DNA of 64,000 nucleotides from Flavobacterium glaciei (GTDB taxonomy: Bacteria > Bacteroidota > Bacteroidia > Flavobacteriales > Flavobacteriaceae), in assembly GCF_003350545.1 (NCBI RefSeq), contig NZ_QQBA01000003.1, positions 186,001-250,000 on the forward strand, written 5' to 3'. Under the pieces are notes generated by a model. The model was given only the letters and a program-made list of their open reading frames with translations, ran no database searches and was not told the origin of the DNA. The position numbers and the translations under genes are program-made. Below, piece after piece: positions 1 through 8,622 of this stretch; position 1 is the first letter of the stretch; every line of letters starts with the position of its first letter.

Positions 1-780
1 CCTCTAGAAATAGACTTATTAATAATGGCAACTGCAACGCCAGATATGCCGGTGGCTTCAACAGGTGTATATGTAGCAACAGAAATAGGTGCTTTAAATG
101 CTTTTGCTTATGATTTGCAAGCAGCATGTTCCAGTTTTCTATTTGGTATGTCAACTGCAGCTGCTTACATACAGTCTGGAAGATACAAGAAGGTACTCTT
201 AATAGGTGCGGATAAAATGTCTTCTATTGTAGATTATACAGATAGATCAACGTGTATTATTTTTGGAGACGGAGCTGGAGCAGTATTGTTTGAGCCTAAT
301 TATGAAGGATTAGGATTGCAGGATGAATATTTGCGCAGTGATGGAATCGGAAGAGATTTTTTAAAAATTGATGCTGGCGGTTCTTTGCTTCCTGCTTCTC
401 TCGAAACAGTTACAGATAATAAACACAATATCATTCAAGACGGAAAAACAGTTTTTAAATATGCTGTTACCAATATGGCTGACTCAAGTGAATTAATTCT
501 GAAAAGAAATAATTTAACTAACGAAAATGTTGATTGGTTAGTTCCTCATCAAGCCAACAAACGTATTATTGATGCAACAGCAAATAGAATGAATTTAGAA
601 GATTCTAAAGTGTTGATGAATATCGAAAAATACGGAAATACAACTTCTGCAACTTTACCATTAGTTCTTAATGATTTTGAACATTTATTCAAAAAAGGAG
701 ACACAATAATTTTAGCTGCTTTTGGAGGTGGATTCACTTGGGGGTCTATATATTTAAAATGGGCATACGATAAAAAATAA
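1..780 (+). CDS. fabH: 3-oxoacyl-ACP synthase III (KAS III), 5' truncated by window edge
   Basis: FabH condenses acetyl-CoA with malonyl-ACP to start fatty acid synthesis in the cytoplasm. The reading frame is open to base 1, so the N-terminal part lies outside the window; the first in-window ATG (25) is internal. The catalytic triad is visible: Cys in the AACSSF motif, His in VPHQAN and Asn in the YGNTTSAT segment. The glycine-rich tail (AFGGGFTWGS) is typical of the family. accB follows after 23 bases and then accC, so acyl-chain initiation and the biotin part of acetyl-CoA carboxylase appear to be co-transcribed, an arrangement common in Bacteroidota. Confidence 0.96.
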   Translation, partial: PLEIDLLIMATATPDMPVASTGVYVATEIGALNAFAYDLQAACSSFLFGMSTAAAYIQSGRYKKVLLIGADKMSSIVDYTDRSTCIIFGDGAGAVLFEPNYEGLGLQDEYLRSDGIGRDFLKIDAGGSLLPASLETVTDNKHNIIQDGKTVFKYAVTNMADSSELILKRNNLTNENVDWLVPHQANKRIIDATANRMNLEDSKVLMNIEKYGNTTSATLPLVLNDFEHLFKKGDTIILAAFGGGFTWGSIYLKWAYDKK

Positions 781-803
781 ATTTAAACTAAAAACAAATA
801 ATT

Positions 804-1283
804 ATGGATTTAAAAGAAATTCAAAATCTAATCAAGTTTGTAGCAAATTCAGGAGTTGCAGAAGTTAAATTGGAAATGGATGATGTAAAAATCACCATCA
901 GAACAACTTTAGAAGGGAATGTAACTGAAACCACGTATGTTCAGCAAATGCCAGCTCAAGCGACACTTCCACAAGCAGCAGCACCACAACAAATTGCTCC
1001 GGTAGCAGCAGCTCCAGCAGCTCCAGTGGATGAAAATGCACACTATATCACCATAAAATCTCCAATCATTGGAACTTTTTATAGAAAACCATCTCCAGAT
1101 AAACCAATGTTTGTTGAAGTAGGTAAAACAATTTCTAAAGGTGACGTACTATGTGTAATTGAAGCCATGAAATTATTTAATGAAATTGAATCTGAAGTTT
1201 CTGGTAAAATTGTAAAAATATTGGTTGATGATATGTCACCAGTTGAATTTGACCAACCATTATTCTTAGTAGATCCATCATAA
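804..1283 (+). CDS. accB: biotin carboxyl carrier protein of acetyl-CoA carboxylase
   Basis: AccB carries the biotin that shuttles CO2 from biotin carboxylase to carboxyltransferase, giving malonyl-CoA. The 159-residue protein has the usual N-terminal helical part, a flexible Ala/Pro/Gln-rich linker (about residues 48-75) and a C-terminal biotinyl domain. The biotin-accepting lysine is about Lys123 in the [10 protein letters not shown] motif. Length and layout match the family. It sits 23 bases after fabH and 82 bases before accC; that gap holds a perfect 13 bp inverted repeat. Confidence 0.97.
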   Translation: MDLKEIQNLIKFVANSGVAEVKLEMDDVKITIRTTLEGNVTETTYVQQMPAQATLPQAAAPQQIAPVAAAPAAPVDENAHYITIKSPIIGTFYRKPSPDKPMFVEVGKTISKGDVLCVIEAMKLFNEIESEVSGKIVKILVDDMSPVEFDQPLFLVDPS

Positions 1284-1292
1284 TATTTTTGA

Positions 1293-1344
1293 AATTCCAA
1301 TAGTCAATTCCAAATTCCGATTTGAATTTAACTATTGGAATTTT
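1293..1344 (+). repeat. intercistronic stem-loop between accB and accC
   Basis: Perfect 13 bp inverted repeat: AAATTCCAATAGT (1293-1305) and its complement (1332-1344), enclosing 26 bases that again contain AATTCC and AAATTCCG words. No T-run follows, so it does not look like a strong terminator. It could set the relative expression of accB and accC through processing or partial termination, or be one copy of an AATTCC-type intergenic repeat. Confidence 0.6.
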
Positions 1345-1365
1345 GAATTTAAAACATAAAATAAG

Positions 1366-2712
1366 ATGTTTAAAAAAATATTGATTGCCAATAGAGGGGA
1401 AATTGCGTTACGCGTAATTAGAACATGCAAGGAAATGGGTATAAAAACAGTAGCCGTTTATTCTACTGCTGATGCCGAAAGTCTACATGTAAAGTTTGCT
1501 GATGAAGCAGTTTGTATTGGGCCACCTCCAAGCAACTTGTCCTACTTAAAAATGTCAAATATTATTGCAGCAGCAGAAATTACAAATGCAGATGCAATAC
1601 ATCCGGGATACGGATTTCTTTCTGAGAATTCTAAATTTTCTAAAATTTGTCAAGAACACGGTATTAAATTCATTGGAGCATCTCCAGAGATGATTGATAG
1701 AATGGGAGACAAAGCTTCTGCTAAAGCTACGATGATTGAAGCAGGCGTTCCTTGTGTTCCAGGTTCAGTAGGGATCTTAGAATCTTACGAGCAAGCCTTA
1801 CAATTATCAAGAGATTTTGGCTACCCAGTAATGCTTAAAGCAACTGCTGGTGGTGGTGGAAAAGGAATGAGAGCTGTTTGGAAAGAAGACGAATTGTTAA
1901 AAGCTTGGGAAGGTGCACGTCAAGAATCTGCAGCAGCTTTTGGTAATGACGGGATGTATCTTGAGAAATTAATCGAAGAACCACGTCATATTGAAATCCA
2001 AGTTGTAGGGGATGCTTACGGTAAAGCATGTCACTTGTCTGAGAGAGATTGTTCTGTACAAAGACGTCATCAAAAATTAACTGAAGAAACTCCATCTCCA
2101 TTTATGACAGATGAGTTGCGTCAAAAAATGGGTGAAGCTGCTGTAAAAGCTGCTGAGTTTATAAAGTATGAAGGCGCTGGGACAGTAGAATTCTTAGTAG
2201 ATAAACACAGAAATTTTTACTTCATGGAAATGAATACGCGTATTCAGGTAGAACATCCTATTACGGAGCAAGTAATTGATTACGACTTAATACGTGAACA
2301 AATCCTTGTTGCTGCAGGAGTTCCTATTTCTGGTAAAAATTATATGCCACAATTACATGCGATCGAATGCAGAATTAATGCCGAAGATCCTTATAATGAT
2401 TTCCGTCCGTCTCCAGGAAAAATCACAACATTACATATGCCAGGTGGGCATGGAGTTCGTTTAGATACTCATGTATATTCAGGATATACTATTCCGCCTA
2501 ATTACGATTCAATGATTGCAAAACTGATAACTACAGCTCAATCTCGTGAGGAAGCTATTAGTAAAATGAGAAGAGCCTTAGATGAATTCGTAATCGAAGG
2601 TATAAAAACTACGATTCCGTTCCATAGACAATTAATGGATGATCCTCGTTATATTTCAGGAGAGTACACGACTGCATTTATGGATACATTCAAAATGAAT
2701 GACCCAGAATAG
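1366..2712 (+). CDS. accC: biotin carboxylase subunit of acetyl-CoA carboxylase
   Basis: AccC uses ATP and bicarbonate to carboxylate the biotin on AccB. The 448-residue protein matches the usual family length of about 449. It starts with the typical [16 protein letters not shown] segment. The ATP-grasp glycine-rich loop reads [12 protein letters not shown], and the active-site stretch [14 protein letters not shown] is complete. The C-terminal biotin carboxylase domain is intact. It is the last gene of the fabH-accB-accC run and is followed directly by a strong hairpin terminator. Confidence 0.98.
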   Translation: MFKKILIANRGEIALRVIRTCKEMGIKTVAVYSTADAESLHVKFADEAVCIGPPPSNLSYLKMSNIIAAAEITNADAIHPGYGFLSENSKFSKICQEHGIKFIGASPEMIDRMGDKASAKATMIEAGVPCVPGSVGILESYEQALQLSRDFGYPVMLKATAGGGGKGMRAVWKEDELLKAWEGARQESAAAFGNDGMYLEKLIEEPRHIEIQVVGDAYGKACHLSERDCSVQRRHQKLTEETPSPFMTDELRQKMGEAAVKAAEFIKYEGAGTVEFLVDKHRNFYFMEMNTRIQVEHPITEQVIDYDLIREQILVAAGVPISGKNYMPQLHAIECRINAEDPYNDFRPSPGKITTLHMPGGHGVRLDTHVYSGYTIPPNYDSMIAKLITTAQSREEAISKMRRALDEFVIEGIKTTIPFHRQLMDDPRYISGEYTTAFMDTFKMNDPE

Positions 2713-2733
2713 TAGATTTCTAAATATAAAAAG

Positions 2734-2759
2734 AACCTCACTGAAAAGTGAGGTTTTTT
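2734..2759. terminator. bidirectional terminator between accC and the S9 peptidase gene
   Basis: AACCTCACT (2734-2742), a GAAA tetraloop, then AGTGAGGTT (2747-2755), running into TTTT; on the minus strand the stem runs into TT followed by C. The 9 bp stem is perfect. It lies between the convergent accC (+) and S9 peptidase (-) genes, so it ends accC and may serve both. Confidence 0.85.
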
Positions 2760-2780
2760 GTTTTCCATCGAAATCTAAAT

Positions 2781-4673
2781 TTATAAGGTTTCTTTCAGCC
2801 ATTTGAAAAATTCACCCTGCCATACTTGTGCATTTTGTGGTTTCAGGACCCAGTGGTTTTCTTCCGGAAAGTATAAGAATCTACTTTTTATCCCTCGCAA
2901 TTGTGCCGCTTGGAATGCCTCTTGACCTTGTCCTATTGGTACTCGAAAATCTTTTCCACCTTGAATAATTAAAATTGGTTTGTTCCATTTCTCTACCAAA
3001 GCCATTGGGTTGAATGTCGTGTATGTTTTTTGAGCTATAAGATTGTCTTTCTCCCAATAAGCACCACCAAAATCCCAGTTGCTAAAGAAAACTTCCTCAG
3101 TAGTTCCAAACATACTTTGTGTATTGTAAACACCATCATGGGAAATAAAAGTTTTGAATCGGTTGTTGTGTATCCCTGCTAAATAGAAGACAGAATACCC
3201 GCCATAACTGGCACCAACACATCCTAAACGGCTTGCATCAACATATTTTTCCTTAGCAACATCATCAATTGCGGAAAGATAGTCATTCATCACTTGTCCA
3301 CCCCAATCTTTACTGATTTGCTCATTCCATTCCATACCGTGACCTGGCATTCCGCGACGATTTGGAGCCACAACAATATAGCCATTGGCAGCCATCAGCT
3401 GTAAATTCCATCTGTAGGAATAAAATTGTGTCAATGCAGATTGCGGTCCACCTTGACAATACAAAAGTGTAGGATATTTTTTTGAAGCATCAAAATTTGG
3501 AGGTAGAACGACCCAAACCAACATTTTTTTGCCATCCGTAGTCGTTACATATCGTCTTTCTGTTTTGCTTAACGCCAAAGAATTATAGGTTTCCGTATTG
3601 ACATTTGAAAGTTGTTTCCAAATGTTTTTCTTTAAATTATATGAAAAAATTTCCGCCGCATGATTCATGTCGGTTCTCGTCACAATGATATTGTCACCGG
3701 AAAAACCAACTAAGTCATTGACGTCAAATTCTCCGGTAGTGATTTGAGTAATTTTTAAATTGTTTTTTTCTTTTGGAAAATTGATTGTAAATAATTGTTT
3801 TGTTCCATTTATTGGAGCTATAAAATAGATTTTTGTGTAATCGTTATTCCATTTGAAACTATCAACAGTTCCGTCCCAGTTTTTAGTTAAATTGTAATCA
3901 ACTTCTTTAATTCTAACTATTATATCATTTTTATCTGCTTCGTAACCGTCACGTTTCATTTGTAGCCAAGTAAAACCAAAAGGAGACATTTGTGGATTTG
4001 TATCATAACCTAAGTTGTCTTTTGTAAGATTAATGGTTTCTTGGGTTTTAAGGTTGTATTCATATAGATTAGTATTTGTGCTTATGGCATATTCTGTTCC
4101 TGATTTCTTTTTAGCAACATAAATAATTCTATCAAATCCTGACCAAATATAATCTTCGTCTCCACCAAATGGTTTTTGTGGACTGTCAAAATTTTCACCT
4201 TTCATAATGTCAATACCCACTGCGCCTTCTTTGTTTTCTTTGTAAAATACATGATTGTATTTGCCTTCGTTCCAAGTGTCCCAATGGCGGTAATTCAAAC
4301 CGTCATAGATTTGAACGTCTGATTTTTCCAGTTCTTGATAAAAATCTTTTCCGTGAACTTTTTCGATTTTTACTTCTTCATTATACACAATATATTTCCC
4401 GTCTGGAGAAGTGTTTTTGTCTTTCAATAGGGCTGCGGTATCTTTTACTTCAGTTGGATTTCCTCCATTTATGGGTAACGTATAGAATTTTGAGTCCGAT
4501 TTGTTCTCTTGAACCGAAGGAGTGGTCACTTTATAAACTACATTTTTTCCATCTTTGGAAATACCTAAAGGAGTTACTCGTCCTAGTTTCCAGAGTAGTT
4601 CCGGGGTCATTACATTTTGTGATATAGCATTTAAACTCATCATTAATAAGGGGATTAGAAGTATTTTTTTCAT
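2781..4673 (-). CDS. secreted S9-family peptidase (dipeptidyl aminopeptidase/acylaminoacyl peptidase type)
   Basis: Predicted to be exported and to release short peptides from the N-termini of oligopeptides. Residues 1-19 form a signal peptide (MKKILLIPLLMMSLNAISQ). The middle is a WD/beta-propeller-like region. The C-terminal alpha/beta hydrolase domain carries a serine-protease triad: Ser about 489 in GASYGG, Asp about 575 in KDFRVP and His about 607 in ENHW. The 630-residue length fits bacterial S9C/DPP enzymes. It is transcribed alone, convergent with accC. The exact substrate cannot be read from the sequence. Confidence 0.9.
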   Translation of the reverse strand: MKKILLIPLLMMSLNAISQNVMTPELLWKLGRVTPLGISKDGKNVVYKVTTPSVQENKSDSKFYTLPINGGNPTEVKDTAALLKDKNTSPDGKYIVYNEEVKIEKVHGKDFYQELEKSDVQIYDGLNYRHWDTWNEGKYNHVFYKENKEGAVGIDIMKGENFDSPQKPFGGDEDYIWSGFDRIIYVAKKKSGTEYAISTNTNLYEYNLKTQETINLTKDNLGYDTNPQMSPFGFTWLQMKRDGYEADKNDIIVRIKEVDYNLTKNWDGTVDSFKWNNDYTKIYFIAPINGTKQLFTINFPKEKNNLKITQITTGEFDVNDLVGFSGDNIIVTRTDMNHAAEIFSYNLKKNIWKQLSNVNTETYNSLALSKTERRYVTTTDGKKMLVWVVLPPNFDASKKYPTLLYCQGGPQSALTQFYSYRWNLQLMAANGYIVVAPNRRGMPGHGMEWNEQISKDWGGQVMNDYLSAIDDVAKEKYVDASRLGCVGASYGGYSVFYLAGIHNNRFKTFISHDGVYNTQSMFGTTEEVFFSNWDFGGAYWEKDNLIAQKTYTTFNPMALVEKWNKPILIIQGGKDFRVPIGQGQEAFQAAQLRGIKSRFLYFPEENHWVLKPQNAQVWQGEFFKWLKETL

Positions 4674-4750
4674 TATTATAATTATTTTTTCAGAAGGTTA
4701 AAATTAGCCAATTTATATTGATGTTTTTTCGTTTTTAACACTTGCTTTTT

Positions 4751-4876
4751 TAGCCCCGATAAAAGTGGAAATCCTTTCTAGACCTGAACTTAATTCAGGA
4801 TTCTTAAACTAGTTTAGGTCTAGAAAGATTGTAACGGATAGCGGGATTAGCTCCTGAAATAAATTCAGAATAAATC
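4751..4876 (-). repeat. dispersed structured element, copy A
   Basis: Read on the minus strand, this copy starts with GATTTATTCTG and TCAGGAGCTA (complement of 4848-4857), continues with CCCGCTATCCG, forms a hairpin and ends with ATCGGGGCTA (complement of 4751-4760). The stem arms are 4774-4790 and 4811-4827: 17 bp with one G-U pair. The flanks match copies at 7819-7949 and 19815-19895, but the stem sequence is unrelated apart from the closing CTTT/AAAG. It fills most of the 237-base gap between divergent genes. Confidence 0.75.
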
Positions 4877-4910
4877 TAAAAAAATATTATTTTTATAAAA
4901 ATATTTAGAC

Positions 4911-6023
4911 ATGGATTTGAGCTATTGGGAATTAAAAAACTGGTTTACGGATGTCGATTATACCATCGTAGGGAGCGGTATTGTGGGGTTGCACGCTGCT
5001 TTACGCTTACGCGAAAGATTCCCAGAAAGTAAAATTCTGGCATTGGAAAAAGGAATGTTGCCGCAAGGCGCAAGTACTAAAAATGCTGGTTTTGCGTGTT
5101 TCGGAAGCCTTTCAGAAATTATAGACGATTTAAAATCCCACACGGAAGAAGAAGTGATTCAACTAGTTCAAAAACGATGGAAAGGTTTGCAATTGTTGCG
5201 AAAAAGGCTAGGTGATGATGCTATAGATTTTAAACCTTACGGCGGTTATGAGTTGTTTTTAAAAGACGACCAAAGTAGTTATAATGAGTGTGTCGGGAAA
5301 TTATCATTTATCAATGAAATTTTAAGACCACTTTTTAAAGCTGATGTTTTTACCAAAGAAGTTGACCGTTTTGGGTTTAATGAAATCCAGGAATATTTAG
5401 TTTTCAATCCGTATGAAGCCCAAATTGATACCGGAAATATGATGCAGGCATTGTTGAAAGAGGCAGTTTCTAAAAATATTTTAATTCTAAACCAACAAAC
5501 CGTTACCTCTTATTTTGACAAAGGAAATGGAGTGGAAGTGGCATTAATCGACTTTAGTTTTAGTACAAAAAAAATACTTTTTGCTACTAACGGTTTTGCC
5601 AATACATTAACAAACGGGGCTGTAAAACCAGCTAGAGCGCAGGTTTTAATCACAGAGCCTATTAAAAATTTAGACATAAAAGGTACTTTTCACCTGGATA
5701 GAGGGTATTATTATTTTAGGAATATTGGCGACAGAATATTATTAGGTGGAGGGAGAAATCTTGATTTTGAGACGGAAAACACAACCGAATTTGGACAAAC
5801 AGAAATTGTACAAAAAAAATTGGAACGGTTGTTAAAAGAAGTAATTTTGCCACAGCAGGATTTCCAAATTGCACATCGTTGGAGCGGAATTATGGGTATG
5901 GGTAATAGCAAAAGCCCAATCGTTTCGCAACTGTCTGATAATGTCTATTGTGGCGTACGATTAGGCGGAATGGGTGTGGCAATAGGAAGTTTAATAGGAA
6001 CAGAATTAGCAGATTTAGTATAA
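4911..6023 (+). CDS. FAD-dependent oxidoreductase (D-amino-acid/glycine oxidase fold)
   Basis: The protein belongs to the DAO superfamily. The dinucleotide-binding motif GSGIVG is at residues 21-26, followed by an acidic residue at the end of the second strand (LALEKG). STKNAGFA resembles the flavin-contacting segment of glycine oxidase/DadA-type enzymes, and a second Gly-rich segment near the C-terminus (GVRLGGMGVAIGSLIG) closes the FAD domain. 370 residues is the usual length. Its stop codon overlaps the mtgA start by one base, so the two are probably translationally coupled, although no shared function is obvious. The amine or amino-acid substrate is unknown. Confidence 0.85.
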   Translation: MDLSYWELKNWFTDVDYTIVGSGIVGLHAALRLRERFPESKILALEKGMLPQGASTKNAGFACFGSLSEIIDDLKSHTEEEVIQLVQKRWKGLQLLRKRLGDDAIDFKPYGGYELFLKDDQSSYNECVGKLSFINEILRPLFKADVFTKEVDRFGFNEIQEYLVFNPYEAQIDTGNMMQALLKEAVSKNILILNQQTVTSYFDKGNGVEVALIDFSFSTKKILFATNGFANTLTNGAVKPARAQVLITEPIKNLDIKGTFHLDRGYYYFRNIGDRILLGGGRNLDFETENTTEFGQTEIVQKKLERLLKEVILPQQDFQIAHRWSGIMGMGNSKSPIVSQLSDNVYCGVRLGGMGVAIGSLIGTELADLV

Positions 6024-6769
6024 TGGCAACTAGAATAACACCAAGAAAATCAAGACAACCCATTAAAAAAGAACCGACCTCTTTTATCAGCAAACTAACC
6101 CGTTTTTTATTCAAAGCAATGCTATGGTTCTTTGGACTTTCTTTGTTTTTTGTGGTACTTTTTAAATTTGTTCCTGTTCCGTTTACTCCGCTAATGGTGA
6201 TTCGGGCGATTGAAAACAAAGTAGCTGGAAAAGAAGTGTTTTTCAGCCACGACTGGGAACCTATTGAAAATATCTCGATGAATCTTCAAAAAGCCGTTAT
6301 TGCCAGTGAAGATGGAACATTTCTCAAGCATAATGGTTTTGATTTTGTTGCAATGCAAAAAGCGTATAAAAGCAATGAAAGAGGGCGAAGAATTAAAGGA
6401 GGAAGCACCATATCACAACAAACGGCTAAAAATATTTTTTTATGGCAAGGACGAAGTTATCTTAGAAAAGGACTTGAAGCCTATTTTACCGTTTTGATTG
6501 AAATTGTTTGGGGTAAAGAACGCATTATGGAAGTGTACTTGAACAGTATCGAAATGGGAAATGGTGTTTATGGAGCGCAAGCAGCTACACAACATTGGTA
6601 CCGAAAAGAGGCATCGAATCTCACACCAATGCAGGCAGCTGGTATTGCTGCGATATTACCTAATCCTAGAAAATATTCGGCAACTAGTTCTTCTTCATAT
6701 ATCAACAGACGAAAAGCTAAAATTGTCCGTGTGATGCGAACTGTAGGAAAAATAGATTATTCGAAATAG
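6023..6769 (+). CDS. mtgA: monofunctional biosynthetic peptidoglycan transglycosylase
   Basis: MtgA polymerises lipid II into glycan strands at the outer face of the inner membrane. The ATG at 6023 is chosen because it overlaps the upstream TAA and gives the normal basic N-terminus, one membrane anchor (about residues 27-50) and a GT51 domain. The GT51 motifs are complete: SEDGTFLKHNGFDF with the catalytic Glu, GGSTISQQTAKN, KERIMEVYLNSIEMG and the AAILPNP region. No transpeptidase domain follows, so it is the monofunctional form (248 residues). A longer frame starting at 5948 would run into the FAD gene and adds a non-homologous leader. Confidence 0.95.
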   Translation: MATRITPRKSRQPIKKEPTSFISKLTRFLFKAMLWFFGLSLFFVVLFKFVPVPFTPLMVIRAIENKVAGKEVFFSHDWEPIENISMNLQKAVIASEDGTFLKHNGFDFVAMQKAYKSNERGRRIKGGSTISQQTAKNIFLWQGRSYLRKGLEAYFTVLIEIVWGKERIMEVYLNSIEMGNGVYGAQAATQHWYRKEASNLTPMQAAGIAAILPNPRKYSATSSSSYINRRKAKIVRVMRTVGKIDYSK

Positions 6770-6799
6770 TTTTTTTTGGATTTAAAATCTTTAAATAAA

Positions 6800-6839
6800 A
6801 AAACCGTAAACTCTCAATAAAAAGATTTTACGGTTTTTG
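6800..6839. terminator. terminator after mtgA
   Basis: AAAACCGTAAA (6800-6810) pairs with TTTACGGTTTT (6828-6838), with an A-rich left flank and a T-rich right flank, so it can work for mtgA (+) and for the tRNA gene read from the minus strand. Confidence 0.75.
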
Positions 6840-6843
6840 TTTG

Positions 6844-6917
6844 TGGAGAATACCGGATTCGAACCGGTCACCCCTTGCCTGCCAGGCAAGTACTCTAGCC
6901 AAATGAGCTAATCCCCC
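6844..6917 (-). tRNA. tRNA-Ala (anticodon GGC)
   Basis: On the minus strand a 74-nt cloverleaf folds with acceptor arms GGGGGAT and ATTCTCC, discriminator A, a D-arm containing AGCTCATTTGGCTAGAGT, an anticodon stem-loop CTTGC-CTGGCAG-GCAAG and T-loop GGTTCGAATCC. The anticodon GGC (complement of 6881-6883) specifies alanine. CCA is not encoded; CAA follows. It stands alone between mtgA and the enoyl-CoA hydratase gene. Confidence 0.95.
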
Positions 6918-7018
6918 AAATGTGTTCGCAAATATAACATATAATTTTTCCAAAAAGCAAATTTCAAAAAGCAAATCCATTCTATTTCAAAAATAGTTAA
7001 ATCCTCCTTTACTTTTTT

Positions 7019-7026
7019 TAACTTTG
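7019..7026 (+). promoter_or_regulatory. -7 promoter box TAACTTTG upstream of the enoyl-CoA hydratase gene
   Basis: Matches the Bacteroidota TAnnTTTG consensus 16 bases before the ATG at 7043. No clear TTTG -33 box is present. It implies a leader of only about 10-13 bases. Confidence 0.5.
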
Positions 7027-7042
7027 TATCAAAATCCCCATT

Positions 7043-7810
7043 ATGGTATCAGAAAATCCAACAGGTTCACTTTTTACAACAATCGAAAATAAAATTGCAA
7101 CCCTCTCATTTGGTCATCCTTCTAGTAATTCCTTTCCGAGAGAATTATTAGACCGACTCACTTTTGAAATCAATAATTTAAGCACTAATCCAACTGTTTC
7201 TGTAATTGTTATTCAAAGCGAGGGTTCTGGAGCTTTTTGTGCCGGCGCTTCATTTGATGAACTTTTGGCCGTTTCTGATGAATCAAAAGGAACCGAATTC
7301 TTTTCTGGATTTGCACATTTAATCAACGCCATGCGTTCGTGTTCCAAGCTTATTGTGGGGCGCGTTCACGGAAAAGCAGTAGGCGGCGGCGTAGGAATTG
7401 CTTCTGCATGTGATTATACTTTGGCTACAAAAAATGCATCTATAAAACTATCAGAATTAGCAATAGGTATTGGTCCTTTTGTGATCGAACCCGCAGTTTC
7501 AAAGAAGATTGGAAAGACAGCAATGGCCGAGATGACCCTCGCAGCCCACGAATGGAAAACTGCTGATTGGGCCGTAGCCAAAGGATTGTACGCCAATATT
7601 TTTGAAACTGTCGAAGAATTAGATGCCGCAATAGTTGATTTCAGCACTAAATTGTCAAGCTATAATCCTGAAGCTTTACTGGAAATGAAAAGAGTGTTGT
7701 GGGAAGGAACGCAACATTGGGACACATTGTTGCTAGAACGCGCCGCGATTTCGGGAAAATTGGTACTGTCTGATTTCACAAGAAAAGCGTTGTCTCAATT
7801 CAAAAAGTAA
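7043..7810 (+). CDS. enoyl-CoA hydratase/isomerase (crotonase) family protein
   Basis: Crotonase-fold enzyme of 255 residues. The oxyanion-hole segments are recognisable: the GAFCAGASFDEL region and GKAVGGGVGIASACDYTLAT. The usual second catalytic Glu region reads KLSELAIGIGP. It may act in fatty-acid or amino-acid degradation; the family is too broad to fix the substrate. It is a single-gene unit with its own promoter box; the next gene (queD) is 343 bases away across a dispersed repeat. Confidence 0.87.
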   Translation: MVSENPTGSLFTTIENKIATLSFGHPSSNSFPRELLDRLTFEINNLSTNPTVSVIVIQSEGSGAFCAGASFDELLAVSDESKGTEFFSGFAHLINAMRSCSKLIVGRVHGKAVGGGVGIASACDYTLATKNASIKLSELAIGIGPFVIEPAVSKKIGKTAMAEMTLAAHEWKTADWAVAKGLYANIFETVEELDAAIVDFSTKLSSYNPEALLEMKRVLWEGTQHWDTLLLERAAISGKLVLSDFTRKALSQFKK

Positions 7811-7818
7811 ATTTTTAG

Positions 7819-7949
7819 GATTTATTCTGTCCTGCGCTTCGGGATATTTCAGGAGCTATTTAATATTGTTCACTATATCTTTTTATAAGGTGAATACTAA
7901 TCACCTTATAAAAAGGATTTCTTTCGAAGCTTCGGGATCATCAAGGCTA
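7819..7949 (+). repeat. dispersed structured element, copy B (fills the 7811-8153 intergenic region)
   Basis: Begins GATTTATTCTG (7819-7829), has TCAGGAGCTA at 7849-7858, then a perfect 15 bp stem: CTTTTTATAAGGTGA (7879-7893), loop ATACTAA and the complement (7901-7915). It continues AAGGAT... and ends AAGGCTA (7949). Compared with copies A and C the inner left flank is diverged and a GCTTCGGGA motif occurs on both sides. The remaining bases to 8127 hold nothing recognisable. Confidence 0.7.
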
Positions 7950-8127
7950 AACCTCACTAAAATCGAGATTTTTTTTTACATATAGAAATCAAGTTTTATT
8001 CAGACTTCAACTTAATTTTTCTTAATTTCTTAATGGTTCAATCATTACAATTTTTATGCTCCGTTGGGTATTAAATCCTTAAAATTGTTTGCCCCATATT
8101 TACATCTCATTTCTCATATCAATTTGC

Positions 8128-8135
8128 TAAATTTG
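8128..8135 (+). promoter_or_regulatory. -7 promoter box TAAATTTG upstream of queD
   Basis: TAnnTTTG match ending 18 bases before the queD ATG at 8154; no convincing -33 element. Confidence 0.45.
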
Positions 8136-8153
8136 CATCAAAATTAAACTCCG

Positions 8154-8618
8154 ATGAGCAATATCAGAATTACAAAACAATTTAGTTTCGAAACCGGACA
8201 CGCCCTATATGGCTATGACGGGAAATGTAAAAATGTTCATGGACATAGTTATAAATTGTCAGTAACGGTCATTGGAACTCCAATTACGGATCGTTCTAAT
8301 GTTAAATTTGGAATGGTAATTGACTTCACGGATTTAAAGAAAATTGTAAAAGAAGAAATTGTTGATCAATTTGACCATGCGACAGTTTTCAACGGAACAA
8401 CACCGCACATCGAATTAGCGAACGAATTAATGAGCCGTGGACACCACGTTATTTTGGTGGATTACCAACCAACAAGCGAAAACATGGTCGTTGATTTTTC
8501 TCAAAGAATCATTAGCCGATTGCCTCAAGGAATCATGCTTTTTTCTTTAAAATTACAGGAAACTGATTCTTCTTTTGCCGAATGGTATGCTAGTGATAAT
8601 ATGAATTCCATACTGTAA
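8154..8618 (+). CDS. queD: 6-carboxytetrahydropterin synthase (QueD/PTPS family)
   Basis: QueD converts 7,8-dihydroneopterin triphosphate to 6-carboxy-tetrahydropterin in queuosine (7-deazaguanine) synthesis. The zinc ligands His16, His29 and His31 and the catalytic Cys25 are in place (TGHALYGYDGKC then VHGH). FDHATVFN and PTSENMVVDF are the remaining family motifs. The length of 154 fits, being somewhat longer than E. coli QueD (about 120) as in many Bacteroidota. lpxH starts four bases after its stop, so the two are co-transcribed, apparently by convenience rather than pathway. Confidence 0.92.
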   Translation: MSNIRITKQFSFETGHALYGYDGKCKNVHGHSYKLSVTVIGTPITDRSNVKFGMVIDFTDLKKIVKEEIVDQFDHATVFNGTTPHIELANELMSRGHHVILVDYQPTSENMVVDFSQRIISRLPQGIMLFSLKLQETDSSFAEWYASDNMNSIL

Positions 8619-8622
8619 CTTC

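Noticed and set aside
5890..6219. 109-residue minus-strand reading frame
   Set aside because: Antisense to the end of the FAD oxidoreductase gene and the start of mtgA, with no conserved sequence.
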